A DNA stretch of 64,000 nt, taken from NCBI RefSeq assembly GCF_001277235.1, contig NZ_CP012266.1:2294001-2358000 (forward strand), in the 5' to 3' direction. Shown in pieces: positions 17,917 through 27,121 of this stretch. Origin of the DNA: Cronobacter dublinensis subsp. dublinensis LMG 23823. Its GTDB lineage: Bacteria > Pseudomonadota > Gammaproteobacteria > Enterobacterales > Enterobacteriaceae. The number at the start of each line of letters is the position of its first letter. The stretch's first letter is position 1. The position numbers and the translations under genes are program-made. The notes under the pieces were generated by a model. That model was not told where the DNA came from and did no database searches. It saw only the letters and a program-made list of their open reading frames with translations.

Positions 17917-19713
17917 ATGCCGCACAGCGCCTCGTTAACCTCCGCAGGCTTAACGCCGAACTGCGACGAGCTGTCTTTTCCGTGTCTGCTGAATGACTCC
18001 TGGCAGCGCAGCCAGCGCTATGGCCTGAGCCGCGGCGACGACGCGACCTCTTTTGTCAGCCGCGCGCTGCTGGAAGAGGCCCGCTCGCAGCACGGCTGGC
18101 TGGACACGCTGGCGCGCCCGCTGATGCAGCGGCTCGGCGAGAGCCTGAACCGCCTGCCGTCGGTGGTTGTCGCCTCTGACGATACTGGCCTGGTGCTGGA
18201 CACCTTCGGCAACAACCAGTTTCTGCATAAGGCGCAGCGCGTGGCGCTTGCCCCCGGCAACCTGTGGGGCGAACATGCGCGCGGCACCAACGCCATCGGC
18301 ACCGCGCTGGCGCTGCACGCCCCCTGCGAAGTTCACGGCGACCAGCATTTCCTCAACCAGAACGCCGGGCTTTACTGCTACGGCGTGCCGGTGTTCCGTC
18401 CGGACGGGCAAATCGCGGGCGTGCTGGATCTCTCCACCCCGGCGCAGCAGCCGGTGCCGGAAGCAGGCAGACTGATGCGCCAGGTGGTACGTCAGCTCGA
18501 ACATGACTGGGTGATTGCCCAGCTTGACGCCCGGCAGTGGCTGCTGCGCCTGCACACCGACCCCGCCGCGCTCGGTTCCGCCCAGGAATTGCTGCTGGCG
18601 TTTCGCGATAACTGTCTGGTGGCCGCCAATAAGCTCGCGATGGAGGAATTTAACCTCTCAGCGGCCCATATCGGTACGCTGTCGCTCGACGCGCTGTTCC
18701 CGCAGGCGCTGCCCGCAGACGACGGCGCGGCGCTCACCGCCAGCAATCAACGGCGCTACCACGCCCGCAGCCAGCTTCCGGCGCGTCGCGTCTGGGCCGC
18801 CCGTCCTGCCGCCGCCCCGGAAGAAGAGAGCGGCGTGGAGACCGGCAAAGCGCTGCGGCTGCTGAACGCGGGCATCGCGCTGTGCATTACCGGTGAAACC
18901 GGCTGCGGCAAAGAGCACCTGAGCCGCCGCCTGCACCAGCAGAGCCAGTGGCGCGACGGTCCGTTCGTCGCTATCAACTGCGCCGCGCTGCCGGAGCAGC
19001 TTATTGAGTCGGAGTTGTTCGGCTACCAGCCCGGCGCGTTTACCGGGGCCAGCAGCCGGGGTTATATCGGCAAAATCCGCGAGGCAGACGGCGGCGTGCT
19101 GTTCCTGGACGAGATTGGCGATATGCCGCTGGCCATGCAGACTCGCCTCCTGCGGGTGTTGCAGGAGAAAAACGTGGTGCCGCTCGGCAGCACCCGCGCC
19201 GTGCCGGTAACGTTCACGCTTATCTGCGCCACCCACCGCCCGCTCGATGAGATGGTGGCGCAAGGGGCGTTTCGCGAAGATCTCTTTTATCGTATTGAAG
19301 AGTACCGGCTGCGCATTCCGCCGCTGCGCGAATGGCCCGCGCTGCCGCGTTTTGTTCAGCGGCTCTGGCAGGAGCTTGGCGGCGTGCGGCGCGGCGTGAC
19401 GCTCTCTTCCGATCTGGTGGCACATCTCGCCCGTCTCCCCTGGCCCGGTAACGTACGCCAGCTGGCAAGCCTGCTGAAAGTGCTGCTGGCGCTGGCGGAT
19501 GACGGTGACGTTGTCACGTTAAGCGACCTGCCGCACCCGTACCGGCAGCCTGTAAAAGAAGAAACGGCACCGCCTGAAGACCAGACCGCGCCGGATGTGG
19601 ATGCCGTGTTGCACAGCGTTAACGGCAATATGAGCCTTGCGGCGCGCAAGCTTGGCGTGTCGCGCAGCACGCTCTACCGGCGGCTGGAGAAACAGCGCGC
19701 CGCGCTGCGTTAG
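17917..19713 (+). CDS. AcoR/DhaR-like sigma-54-dependent transcriptional activator
   Basis: Bacterial enhancer-binding protein, 598 residues from the ATG at 17917 (CGGAGAACGCC upstream; an ATG at 17887 lacks a ribosome site). Order: an N-terminal GAF-type sensor (roughly residues 60-210), a linker, the AAA+ domain with Walker A GETGCGKEH, the sigma-54 contact loop GAFTGA, Walker B GGVLFLDEIGD, and a Fis-type helix-turn-helix at the end (LAARKLGVSRSTLYRRLEK). This is the plan of AcoR and DhaR activators of acetoin, alcohol or glycerol catabolism. Divergence from the ald-adhP operon and its -24/-12 promoter makes those genes the likely target. Its stop overlaps that of the convergent isomerase by four bases. 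Confidence 0.9.
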   Translation: MPHSASLTSAGLTPNCDELSFPCLLNDSWQRSQRYGLSRGDDATSFVSRALLEEARSQHGWLDTLARPLMQRLGESLNRLPSVVVASDDTGLVLDTFGNNQFLHKAQRVALAPGNLWGEHARGTNAIGTALALHAPCEVHGDQHFLNQNAGLYCYGVPVFRPDGQIAGVLDLSTPAQQPVPEAGRLMRQVVRQLEHDWVIAQLDARQWLLRLHTDPAALGSAQELLLAFRDNCLVAANKLAMEEFNLSAAHIGTLSLDALFPQALPADDGAALTASNQRRYHARSQLPARRVWAARPAAAPEEESGVETGKALRLLNAGIALCITGETGCGKEHLSRRLHQQSQWRDGPFVAINCAALPEQLIESELFGYQPGAFTGASSRGYIGKIREADGGVLFLDEIGDMPLAMQTRLLRVLQEKNVVPLGSTRAVPVTFTLICATHRPLDEMVAQGAFREDLFYRIEEYRLRIPPLREWPALPRFVQRLWQELGGVRRGVTLSSDLVAHLARLPWPGNVRQLASLLKVLLALADDGDVVTLSDLPHPYRQPVKEETAPPEDQTAPDVDAVLHSVNGNMSLAARKLGVSRSTLYRRLEKQRAALR

Positions 19714-20777
19714 CGCAGACGGCCACTGATATCGCCGAGCGCGTCAATCGCCGTCTGCGGGTAACCGGCGGCGCGCAGGGGGGCGACAATCTCCTGCGCC
19801 AGATCCGGCACATACCCCACCAGCAACTCCCCTTTGCCGCAGAACTCCGCCTCGCCGAGCGCGGCAGGCAGGATCACACTCTGCGCGCGCTCAAGCGTGG
19901 TGGTCTGCCCGCCCGCGTTGACAGTGACCGGCGCGCCGATATTGGTCACGATACGCACCGAGGCGAAGTGATAGTCATAGCAGGTGTCAAAGCGCCAGCG
20001 TTCCAGCGCGAAGTAAGGCCCGGCGCAGCACAGCAGACGCTGCACCGCCTGACACTCTTCCAGCACCAGGCCGCGCTGCGGCTGGGTCAGCAGTTCGGGG
20101 CGCAACTCGTCGAGCAGTTTATCGATATTGCGCGCCTGTTCTTCGGGCGGCACCGGCGAGCCATCTTCCATATTCCACGGCATCGCGTGCTGCTGAATAT
20201 CGGAGGTCTGTTCTATCTCGTAAATCAGGGTGTCCGGCCCAAAGGAATGGAGCTGGCCGCCCGGCACGTAGAGCGTGTCGCCGGTTTTAAGCGGCAGACG
20301 GTACATCACGCGGTCGTAATCGCCCGCCAGCAGCGCCTCGCGGATAGTCTCTTTTTTCATGCCGGTCTTGATGCCCGCAAGGCAGGTTGCGCCGGGCGCG
20401 GCCCAGAGAATATGCCAGGCTTCGGTTTTGCCGTTGGGCTGGTTTTCCAGCCGCTGCGCCATCTCATCATTGGCATGCAGATGCACCGGCAGCATGCCGC
20501 TGCCGTCGATAAACTTACTGAGCAGCGGAAAGTGCGGGCCGCGCCATCCCGGCGCGACCAGCTCATCAGGATAGCGCGTCGCCAGCTCGCGCAGTGAGGT
20601 GCCGGCAAGCGGCCCGTTGACGACGGTCGCTATCATGCCGTCGACATCGCTCACCTCCCACGTCTCGGCGATGCGCGTCTCGGGCAGTTCCGCCTTGCCG
20701 AGCTGCGTTTTAATGCGCGTGCCGCCGAAAATATGCGTCGCACGCGGCGTCGTCAGCTTAAGCGGATAGTTGAGCAT
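19710..20777 (-). CDS. Class I mannose-6-phosphate isomerase, short type
   Basis: Zinc-dependent cupin isomerase of the ManA family, 355 residues, nearer the short Bacillus-type enzymes than E. coli ManA (391). Metal-binding positions are visible in PVHLHANDEMAQRL, TEAWHILWA and VPGGQLHSFG. It presumably interconverts mannose-6-phosphate and fructose-6-phosphate, though substrate may differ. AAAGGAGAGAGGG precedes the ATG. It lies 15 bases behind the SDR gene on the same strand, so the two probably share a transcript. Confidence 0.88.
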   Translation of the reverse strand: MLNYPLKLTTPRATHIFGGTRIKTQLGKAELPETRIAETWEVSDVDGMIATVVNGPLAGTSLRELATRYPDELVAPGWRGPHFPLLSKFIDGSGMLPVHLHANDEMAQRLENQPNGKTEAWHILWAAPGATCLAGIKTGMKKETIREALLAGDYDRVMYRLPLKTGDTLYVPGGQLHSFGPDTLIYEIEQTSDIQQHAMPWNMEDGSPVPPEEQARNIDKLLDELRPELLTQPQRGLVLEECQAVQRLLCCAGPYFALERWRFDTCYDYHFASVRIVTNIGAPVTVNAGGQTTTLERAQSVILPAALGEAEFCGKGELLVGYVPDLAQEIVAPLRAAGYPQTAIDALGDISGRLR

Positions 20778-20792
20778 CCCTCTCTCCTTTTA

Positions 20793-21650
20793 TCAGATGA
20801 CCGCCTGACCGCCGGTGACCGCGATGGTCGCGCCAGAGACGTAGCTTGCCTCGTCGCTCGCCAGCATCACATACACCGGCGCCAGTTCGGCAGGCTGACC
20901 GGCGCGCGCCAGCGGCACCTGGCTGCCAAATTCTTTCACCTGCTCCGGCGGCATGGTGGACGGGATGAGCGGCGTCCAGATCGGCCCCGGCGCGACCGCA
21001 TTGGCGCGAATGCCTTTTTCCGCCAGCAGCGCGGCCAGGCTTCCTGAGAAGTTCACGATGGCCGCTTTGGTCGCCGAATAGGCAATCAGCTTCGGTTTTG
21101 GCTGGTCGGCGTTAACCGACGCGGTGTTGATAATCGAACCGCCCGCCGGCATATGCGGCACCGCCGCTTTGCAGATCCAGAACATGCCGTAGAGGTTGGT
21201 TTTCATGGTGCGGTCGAACTCTTCATCGCTGATTTCATCAAGCGAATCGCGGGTCATCTGGAACGCGGCGTTGTTGACCACGATATCAATCTTGCCGAAG
21301 GCATCGGCGGCTTTCTGCACCAGCGCGCGGCAGTGGGCGGCGTCGGTGATATCGCCTGCCACCAGCACGGCTTTGCGGCCCGCCTCTTCCACCAGACGCG
21401 CAGTGTCTTTCGCATCGTCATGCTCATCAAGATAAGAAATAAGCACATCGGCGCCTTCGCGGGCGTAAGCAATCGCCACGGCGCGGCCAATACCGGAATC
21501 GCCACCGGTGATGATGGCGGCTTTACCGGCCAGACGACCGGAGCCTTTATAACTGGTTTCGCCGTGATCCGGCGTCGGCTGCATCTCGGCGGTGCTGCCT
21601 GGGACATTCTGCTGTTGTTCAGGGAATGGCGGTTGTGGACGTGTCGTCAT
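20793..21650 (-). CDS. SDR-family oxidoreductase, general-stress type
   Basis: Short-chain dehydrogenase of 285 residues with a ~45-residue N-terminal extension rich in Pro and Gln (PQPPFPEQQQNVPGSTAEM), as in the YghA/Gsp39-like group. The NAD(P) motif is TGGDSGIGRAVA, followed by NNAA (VVNNAAFQ), the catalytic Ser (NTASVN region) and YSATKAA carrying the catalytic Tyr and Lys. Natural substrate is unknown. A sigma-S-like -10 element upstream fits the stress-protein relatives. It is followed closely by the isomerase gene. Confidence 0.9.
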   Translation of the reverse strand: MTTRPQPPFPEQQQNVPGSTAEMQPTPDHGETSYKGSGRLAGKAAIITGGDSGIGRAVAIAYAREGADVLISYLDEHDDAKDTARLVEEAGRKAVLVAGDITDAAHCRALVQKAADAFGKIDIVVNNAAFQMTRDSLDEISDEEFDRTMKTNLYGMFWICKAAVPHMPAGGSIINTASVNADQPKPKLIAYSATKAAIVNFSGSLAALLAEKGIRANAVAPGPIWTPLIPSTMPPEQVKEFGSQVPLARAGQPAELAPVYVMLASDEASYVSGATIAVTGGQAVI

Positions 21651-22051
21651 GGTTTTCTCTCCTGTTTCTTTACATTTCGCGCGCCGCGATGGGCTTAATG
21701 CGCGAAAGACAGCGTGGGTTTCAGGAACCTGACGCTCGTGAGCGCCAACGTTAAATGCAGGTTTCAGTATAGTTGACGAGATATTTATGCAAGCGAAGCG
21801 GGAAACCAGACGGGTGATTTTTATCCGCTGCGGAGCGTTATTATCCCGCAGAGATAAGGCGTAACGCGGGCTATTATCGAGGCGGCGAGTTAATAAAAAA
21901 TAACATTAATTAACAATACATTATGGTTTATTTATTTTTCAGGGCGGGTCAAAAAAACATCCCAATGTGCACGGCAAAATTATTCCAGCGCATACCTTAC
22001 AACGCGCCGGAAATAACGCCGGCCTGCCCGGTGTTATTGGTCAGGCAAAGG
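21651..22051. other. Intergenic region between SDR and EEP genes
   Basis: About 400 bases without a supported gene. It holds the leader and promoter of the SDR gene on the right-hand side of its start, an AT-rich stretch around 21890-21950, and the 3' trailer of the EEP gene. Nothing else is seen. Confidence 0.6.
21766..21772 (-). promoter_or_regulatory. Sigma-S-like -10 element of the SDR gene
   Basis: Read leftwards the heptamer is CTATACT, the core of the sigma-S -10 consensus, with GTCAA about 5 bases before it. The start would be near 21759, giving a leader of about 110 bases. Confidence 0.5.
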
Positions 22052-23164
22052 CTACATATTAAGGTCTACCCACAGGGCGGCATGATCGGACCCCGCCTGC
22101 TGCGGTTTTTTCAGCTCCGGGTAGACATCCCACTTCACCGGGCGCTCGCCGGGCCACATCCCTTTGCGAATAACGCCGCCCGCGGTGACGCGCTCCCAGA
22201 GCGCAGGCGACAGGAGTATGTAATCCAGCTTGTTGTTTTTGGCGCTGTTGCCCCAGGTACCGGGAAAACCGCCATTGTCGAAAGACGGATGCGTGAAGGC
22301 GTCGCGCAGATCGGTCTCCTGCAGAAGCGGTGACAGCGTGTCGCTGTCCGGCGTGTCGTTGAAGTCGCCCGCGATGGCGATGTACTTCTCGCCCGCGTCG
22401 CGTCGCGCCTGATAAATCTCCGCTACCCGCTGCGCCTGGGCCTTGCGCCGCGCGTCAGAGTCCGCTTTGCCGCCGTAGCCTTTGCTTTTAAGATGATTGA
22501 CCATCACCCACAGCGTGTCGCCGTTCGCGAGCGGGACCGCGTATTCCGGGCAGTCGCGGGAGAAAATCAACTGACCGCGCGCGTCGCGATCGTCCACATG
22601 ACTGCGCATCGGGCCGATGGGATAATTCGCGCCCGTCAGCAGGCCGACGTCGATGCCGCGACTGTCGTTGCCGTCAATCACCATGACATGGCGAAACGGC
22701 TCGCCGCCGACGGCCGCGATGATCTCCTGATTAAACGCCGACAGCGCCGGACGGCTTTCCGCCTCCACCACCGCCAGCACGTCGGCGTGCAGGTCACTCA
22801 TCACTCGCGCGGTGATACGCATGGCGACTTCATCCACCGGCGACTCGATAAGCTCCAGCGACCCCACCCAGTCGGCGCGACCGCTCGCGATAATCTCAAT
22901 ACCGCCGTCACGCGGGCGCTTGAGCAGGCTGCCACGATTGCGGCGCAGAATCACAAACGGCCCGGTGTCCGATTTCTCAAGACCGAGCGCCACCAGCAGT
23001 TTCACCATCTCTTTTTTGCTGGCCTCGGTGTAAGTGATTTCGCCGAGCAGCGCATTGAGCCTCGCGAATTTCTCCAGCACCGGCCGCCCCTGCGACCAGC
23101 TCCCCTGTGACATAACGCGCGCACGATCGAACAGGTTTTCTACGTTATATGACGCCAGACGCAT
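22052..23164 (-). CDS. Endonuclease/exonuclease/phosphatase family protein
   Basis: Metal-dependent EEP-fold hydrolase of 370 residues, without signal peptide. Family motifs are visible: the N-terminal SYNVENLFDRA, the Glu in VVEAESRPAL, the AGDFNDTPDSDTLSPLL motif and the C-terminal GSDHAALWVDL with the catalytic His. Such enzymes act on nucleic acids, phosphoinositides or other phosphodiesters; the substrate here cannot be told. Ribosome site GGGAGGGGCT precedes ATG at 23164. It is divergent from ttcA. Confidence 0.9.
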   Translation of the reverse strand: MRLASYNVENLFDRARVMSQGSWSQGRPVLEKFARLNALLGEITYTEASKKEMVKLLVALGLEKSDTGPFVILRRNRGSLLKRPRDGGIEIIASGRADWVGSLELIESPVDEVAMRITARVMSDLHADVLAVVEAESRPALSAFNQEIIAAVGGEPFRHVMVIDGNDSRGIDVGLLTGANYPIGPMRSHVDDRDARGQLIFSRDCPEYAVPLANGDTLWVMVNHLKSKGYGGKADSDARRKAQAQRVAEIYQARRDAGEKYIAIAGDFNDTPDSDTLSPLLQETDLRDAFTHPSFDNGGFPGTWGNSAKNNKLDYILLSPALWERVTAGGVIRKGMWPGERPVKWDVYPELKKPQQAGSDHAALWVDLNM

Positions 23165-23437
23165 AGCCCCTCCCGTTATGGTTATCCCTGTCGCCGCCAG
23201 GCGCTGGGTTAACCTTCAGTGTGGCAGCAAAATGTGACGGCTTCAAAACAGGCCTGTCTGCGCAAAACGCGCTGGCATTCGTCGCCGTAATCCGTACCAT
23301 ACACGCCACGCACAGGTAGATTATTCGGGCCTGCCGGCGCGCGGGGCGAAAAACGCCGCAGGCGGCGGGCCAACAGTGAATTCGCGCGCCGGGCAATCGC
23401 CAGAGCGCGCCGCAACGCAGAACTGAGCCACTTTTAA

Positions 23438-24370
23438 ATGTCTGAAATTCAAGAAATTAGTAAAAAAGAGCAGTACAACCTCAATAAACTCCAGAAGCGT
23501 CTGCGCCGCAACGTGGGCGAGGCTATCGCGGATTACAATATGATTGAAGAAGGCGACCGGATCATGGTCTGCCTCTCCGGCGGTAAAGACAGCTACACGA
23601 TGCTTGAGATCCTGCGCAATCTGCAGCAGAGCGCGCCGGTCAATTTCTCGCTGGTGGCGGTCAACCTCGACCAGAAGCAGCCGGGTTTCCCGGAGCATAT
23701 CCTGCCGGAGTACCTGGCCGCGCTCGGCGTGGAATATAAAATCGTTGAGGAAAATACCTACGGGATCGTCAAAGAGAAGATCCCGGAAGGGAAAACCACC
23801 TGCTCGCTCTGCTCACGCCTGCGTCGCGGCATTCTCTACCGCACCGCGACCGAACTGGGCGCCACCAAAATCGCGCTCGGTCATCATCGCGACGACATCC
23901 TGCAGACGCTGTTCCTGAATATGTTTTACGGCGGCAAGATGAAAGGCATGCCGCCGAAGCTGATGAGCGATGACGGTAAGCATATCGTTATCCGCCCGCT
24001 CGCCTACTGCCGTGAAAAAGACATTGAGCGTTTTTCGCAGGCGAAAGGCTTCCCGATTATTCCGTGCAACCTCTGCGGCTCGCAGCCGAACCTGCAGCGT
24101 CAGGTGATAGCCGACATGCTGCGCGACTGGGATAAGCGCTATCCGGGCCGTATCGAAACCATGTTCAGCGCGATGCAGAACGTGGTGCCATCGCACCTGT
24201 GCGACACCGACTTGTTCGACTTCAAAGGCATTCATCACGGTTCGGAAGTGGTGAACGGCGGCGATCTGGCGTTTGACCGCGAAGAGATCCCGATGACGCC
24301 TGCCGGTTGGATGCCGGAAGATGAAGACGCGCCGCCGGTGCAGCGCCTCCACGTGCTGGAAATCAAATAA
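23438..24370 (+). CDS. ttcA: tRNA 2-thiocytidine(32) synthetase TtcA
   Basis: Adds sulfur to cytidine 32 of certain tRNAs using ATP and a [4Fe-4S] cluster. The 310 residues match E. coli TtcA closely: PP-loop LSGGKDSYTM near residue 47, the first CxxC (TTCSLCSRLRRG) and the second CxxC (IPCNLCGSQPN). The start has no strong Shine-Dalgarno. The gene is uninterrupted: in E. coli K-12 this locus is the integration site of the Rac prophage, absent here. Confidence 0.97.
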   Translation: MSEIQEISKKEQYNLNKLQKRLRRNVGEAIADYNMIEEGDRIMVCLSGGKDSYTMLEILRNLQQSAPVNFSLVAVNLDQKQPGFPEHILPEYLAALGVEYKIVEENTYGIVKEKIPEGKTTCSLCSRLRRGILYRTATELGATKIALGHHRDDILQTLFLNMFYGGKMKGMPPKLMSDDGKHIVIRPLAYCREKDIERFSQAKGFPIIPCNLCGSQPNLQRQVIADMLRDWDKRYPGRIETMFSAMQNVVPSHLCDTDLFDFKGIHHGSEVVNGGDLAFDREEIPMTPAGWMPEDEDAPPVQRLHVLEIK

Positions 24371-24376
24371 GACCGC

Positions 24377-24403
24377 AGCCCTCCTTTCGGAGGGCTTTTT
24401 TTT
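24377..24403 (+). terminator. Intrinsic terminator of ttcA
   Basis: AGCCCTCC / GGAGGGCT stem with a TTTC loop and a run of eight T, seven bases after the ttcA stop. Confidence 0.9.
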
Positions 24404-24409
24404 ACGCGC

Positions 24410-24559
24410 TTAGCGCATGTGCGGCGGCGGATCGTCGATGGGACGCGGATCCGGCGAGGGCGGGTCCGGAATGGGCTGCGGCGTGGGGATAGGGTCAGGC
24501 ACCGGCACCGGATCGATAGGCACCGGGTCACTCATGTGGATCGCATACGGATAATGCAT
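24410..24559 (-). CDS. Proline-rich small protein, YnaL-like
   Basis: A 49-residue protein with start ATG at 24559, preceded by AAGGAAAAGGCG. The body is a repeating Pro-Asp pattern (PVPIDPVPVPDPIPTPQPIP then PDPPSPDPRPIDDPPPHMR), giving a stiff, acidic, extended polyproline chain with no helix or membrane segment. Enterobacteria have a small proline-rich protein named YnaL in this part of the chromosome, and this is probably its counterpart (recalled, not searched). It is convergent with ttcA and ends just beyond the ttcA terminator. Function unknown. Confidence 0.7.
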   Translation of the reverse strand: MHYPYAIHMSDPVPIDPVPVPDPIPTPQPIPDPPSPDPRPIDDPPPHMR

Positions 24560-24642
24560 CGCCTTTTCCTTTTGTGGTTGCGCATAGGGTAAGCATAGAA
24601 GATACGCGCCAGAAGGGAAAAGCGCGGCGGGTCGATGACAGT

Positions 24643-24669
24643 AAAACGCCCGGTTTAACCGGGCGTTTT
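24643..24669. terminator. Terminator after the inverse autotransporter gene
   Basis: AAAACGCCCGG / CCGGGCGTTTT perfect stem around TTTAA, flanked by A and T tracts. It is about 22 bases after the stop of the minus-strand invasin-like gene. Confidence 0.8.
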
Positions 24670-24691
24670 GAGCGGGCGGTAGCCCATGGCA

Positions 24692-27121
24692 TTATGGCGC
24701 TGAGAAGTTCACCGTTGTGCGGGTGGCAATACCATCGGCGCTTGCGATAACCCCCACCGACTGTGCGACCGAATCTTTCAGTTCCGCCATCGTTTCCCCG
24801 TTAGCGTCAGTCGTGGTCCATGCGGGCGTGGTCAGATGTGCCGTTCCGCTCCCGCTGATGCTCCACGCCACGCTCGCGCCATTAATCGGCTTGCCGCTTC
24901 CGTCCGTTACCTTCGCCTTAACGCGGTTCAACGAGACGTTATCCGCGGGCGCTTCGTCATTCAGCACGCTCAGCACGACATTTTTCGCAACGATCGCGGT
25001 AAAGCGCGCCTGCGCGGAGCCGCTTTTCTGCTGCGATGCCGCGGTGACCGTAAGAGTCTCGGGGGTAGTGTCGGTAAAGGTGAGCCGCGCTTTGCCTTGC
25101 GCATCTGTCGTCACCGAAACCGGGCTTGCCGCGTGTGCGGTATCGCCGGAAAGCGACCAGGTCACGCTGACGCCCGCCATCGGTGCGCCGTGCATATCCG
25201 TCACCAGGGCCTGCGCCTCGTTGACGCTGCCACCGTCTGCCGGTGCGTTGTTGGCAGGCACGGTGACAGTGACCTCACCGACCGGCACCGTTGTAAAGGT
25301 AGCGATAACCGAACCGGTTATCCCCTGCGCGCTGGCGTTAAGCGTGACCGCTTCGGCAACCCCGTCTTTCAGACTCACACGCGCGATGCCATCGCTGTCG
25401 GTCGCAACAATCGCGGGCGTCGTCAGTTGCGCGGTGCGACTGTCCTTTATGCGCCACTGTACCGTGACGCCAGTCAGCGGTTTTCCCTGAGCGTCGGTCA
25501 CGCGAGCCTGTGCCTGCGCGCTGCTTTGGTTATCCGCCGCAACATTATCTTTTAGCATGCTCAGACTGAGCGCGGCAGGTTGCGGGGCGACGAACGTGGC
25601 GGTGGTGGTAGCCTGCTGACCGTCGGCGCTAACACGCAGCGTGACGGTGCCAGGCGTCAGACTGGTCAGCGTCGCAGTGGCGCTGCCGGACGCGTCCGTG
25701 ACCCGTGCCACATCATGCAGCGTCGCATCGCCGGTCACCGACCAGGTGACATCAGCATAAGCTCTGGGTTTGCCATCGCTGCCCGTAAGTTTCATGCGGG
25801 CGAGGTTCTGGCTGGTGCCATCCGCCGGGCGGTTATTCTGCTCCATCGACAGCGCAAGCGATGCCTGCCCCTGACCAAAATGGCTGACGATGGCGTGCGT
25901 GATACTGCCTGCTGTAGCCTCTACCGTCACAGGCTCCGGTGTGTTGTCCGTCAGGCTCGCTTCGGCGACGCCGCGCGCGTCGGTCACACTGCTGGCAATA
26001 CTGAGCACCCCATGACCGCTGACGCGCCACTGCACCGCGACATTCGCCGCTGGCGCGCCGTCAGGGGTGAGCGCCCGAATAGCGATCCGGTTGCTGGTGA
26101 CGCCGTCCGCTGGGCTGTTGTCCGTCAGGCTTTGCATAGCGAACGAGCCAACGGCGCTGTCGTCCCGTCGTTCGCGGTACTGCAGAACAATTTCATTATT
26201 GTGCTCCACCAGGTCGGTACGGCTGCCCGCCAGCGTGCGCTGCGCCGCAACGTTATCCGGATCAAGAAGCGCCGCCCAGGGCATGCCTGGCTGGTAATGA
26301 AGCGCGAGCGAAAACGAGGTTTCGTCGCGCGCGTTTTCGCCTCGCCGGTAATCCGCGCCGAGACTCAGGAGTGGTACGGGCGTATAGCTCAGGCCAAGCG
26401 TAACCGCCGAGGGGTTGCGCTGGCGGTCATCTTTATCAAACAGTGCAACCTCGTCGCCCTGATAGTGCTCATAAACGATTTTTCCGCCGAGCTGTGGGTA
26501 TGCGGGTAAATATCCTTGCGCACGTAAATCAAAGCCGTCAGCGGGTTTTTCCTGATAATTATCGGCATCCGCTGAAGCGTGCCAGGTTGTTGTGCCGAAA
26601 TAGCTGTTAGCGGAAAGTTTTATATCATCGTGCCAGGCTTCGAGCCCGAAACCGATGCGACGGTTATTTCCCGTAAAATCATCATCGAAAAAAATATTAC
26701 CGCCAACCATCCAGCTATTATCCAGAAAACGGCGCACGCCGAACCCAATATTCCCCGTATTGCGCCCCTCCGGTGCGCGAAATCCGGCCTGCGCGAAGAA
26801 CATCGCCTGAGGGCTTTGCCAGAGCGGCGTAAGAAGATCAATCGCGCTGCCTTCCCAACTGCCGTGGTTATCAACATTTAGCGAAACGCGCGCACGGCCC
26901 CATTGATTCAGCCAATCCGCAAGCGATACGGCACCTACGCCTTCAGCGGTGGACAGCGCCTGCGCCAGTGAGCCCTCTGACGCCTGCGCGCCACCCGGAC
27001 CGGTGGAAATGGCCGCAGGAGGATCGCTACTGTGCGCCATTGAGGAAAATGTTAAAAGCGTGATGGTGAACGGAACTATAATCTGAAGAAGCGCAACGAT
27101 CCTGTTGAATTGTTTTCTCAT
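24692..27121 (-). CDS. Intimin/invasin-like inverse autotransporter with five Ig-like domains
   Basis: Outer-membrane adhesin of 809 residues. A signal peptide (to about residue 35) leads to the inverse-autotransporter beta-barrel (about 60-290, WLNQWGRARVSLNVDNHGSW ... SLALHYQPG) and the periplasm-spanning linker LVEHNNEIVLQYR. Outside the cell come five tandem Big-1-type domains of about 95 residues, each with an NxPADG or DNxAADN signature near its start and a TxDAxGxAxATLT strand. There is no C-terminal C-type lectin cap as in intimin or invasin, and no LysM domain. It is a single-gene unit ending at a strong terminator, and sits next to fnrS where E. coli has dbpA. Confidence 0.92.
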   Translation of the reverse strand: MRKQFNRIVALLQIIVPFTITLLTFSSMAHSSDPPAAISTGPGGAQASEGSLAQALSTAEGVGAVSLADWLNQWGRARVSLNVDNHGSWEGSAIDLLTPLWQSPQAMFFAQAGFRAPEGRNTGNIGFGVRRFLDNSWMVGGNIFFDDDFTGNNRRIGFGLEAWHDDIKLSANSYFGTTTWHASADADNYQEKPADGFDLRAQGYLPAYPQLGGKIVYEHYQGDEVALFDKDDRQRNPSAVTLGLSYTPVPLLSLGADYRRGENARDETSFSLALHYQPGMPWAALLDPDNVAAQRTLAGSRTDLVEHNNEIVLQYRERRDDSAVGSFAMQSLTDNSPADGVTSNRIAIRALTPDGAPAANVAVQWRVSGHGVLSIASSVTDARGVAEASLTDNTPEPVTVEATAGSITHAIVSHFGQGQASLALSMEQNNRPADGTSQNLARMKLTGSDGKPRAYADVTWSVTGDATLHDVARVTDASGSATATLTSLTPGTVTLRVSADGQQATTTATFVAPQPAALSLSMLKDNVAADNQSSAQAQARVTDAQGKPLTGVTVQWRIKDSRTAQLTTPAIVATDSDGIARVSLKDGVAEAVTLNASAQGITGSVIATFTTVPVGEVTVTVPANNAPADGGSVNEAQALVTDMHGAPMAGVSVTWSLSGDTAHAASPVSVTTDAQGKARLTFTDTTPETLTVTAASQQKSGSAQARFTAIVAKNVVLSVLNDEAPADNVSLNRVKAKVTDGSGKPINGASVAWSISGSGTAHLTTPAWTTTDANGETMAELKDSVAQSVGVIASADGIATRTTVNFSAP

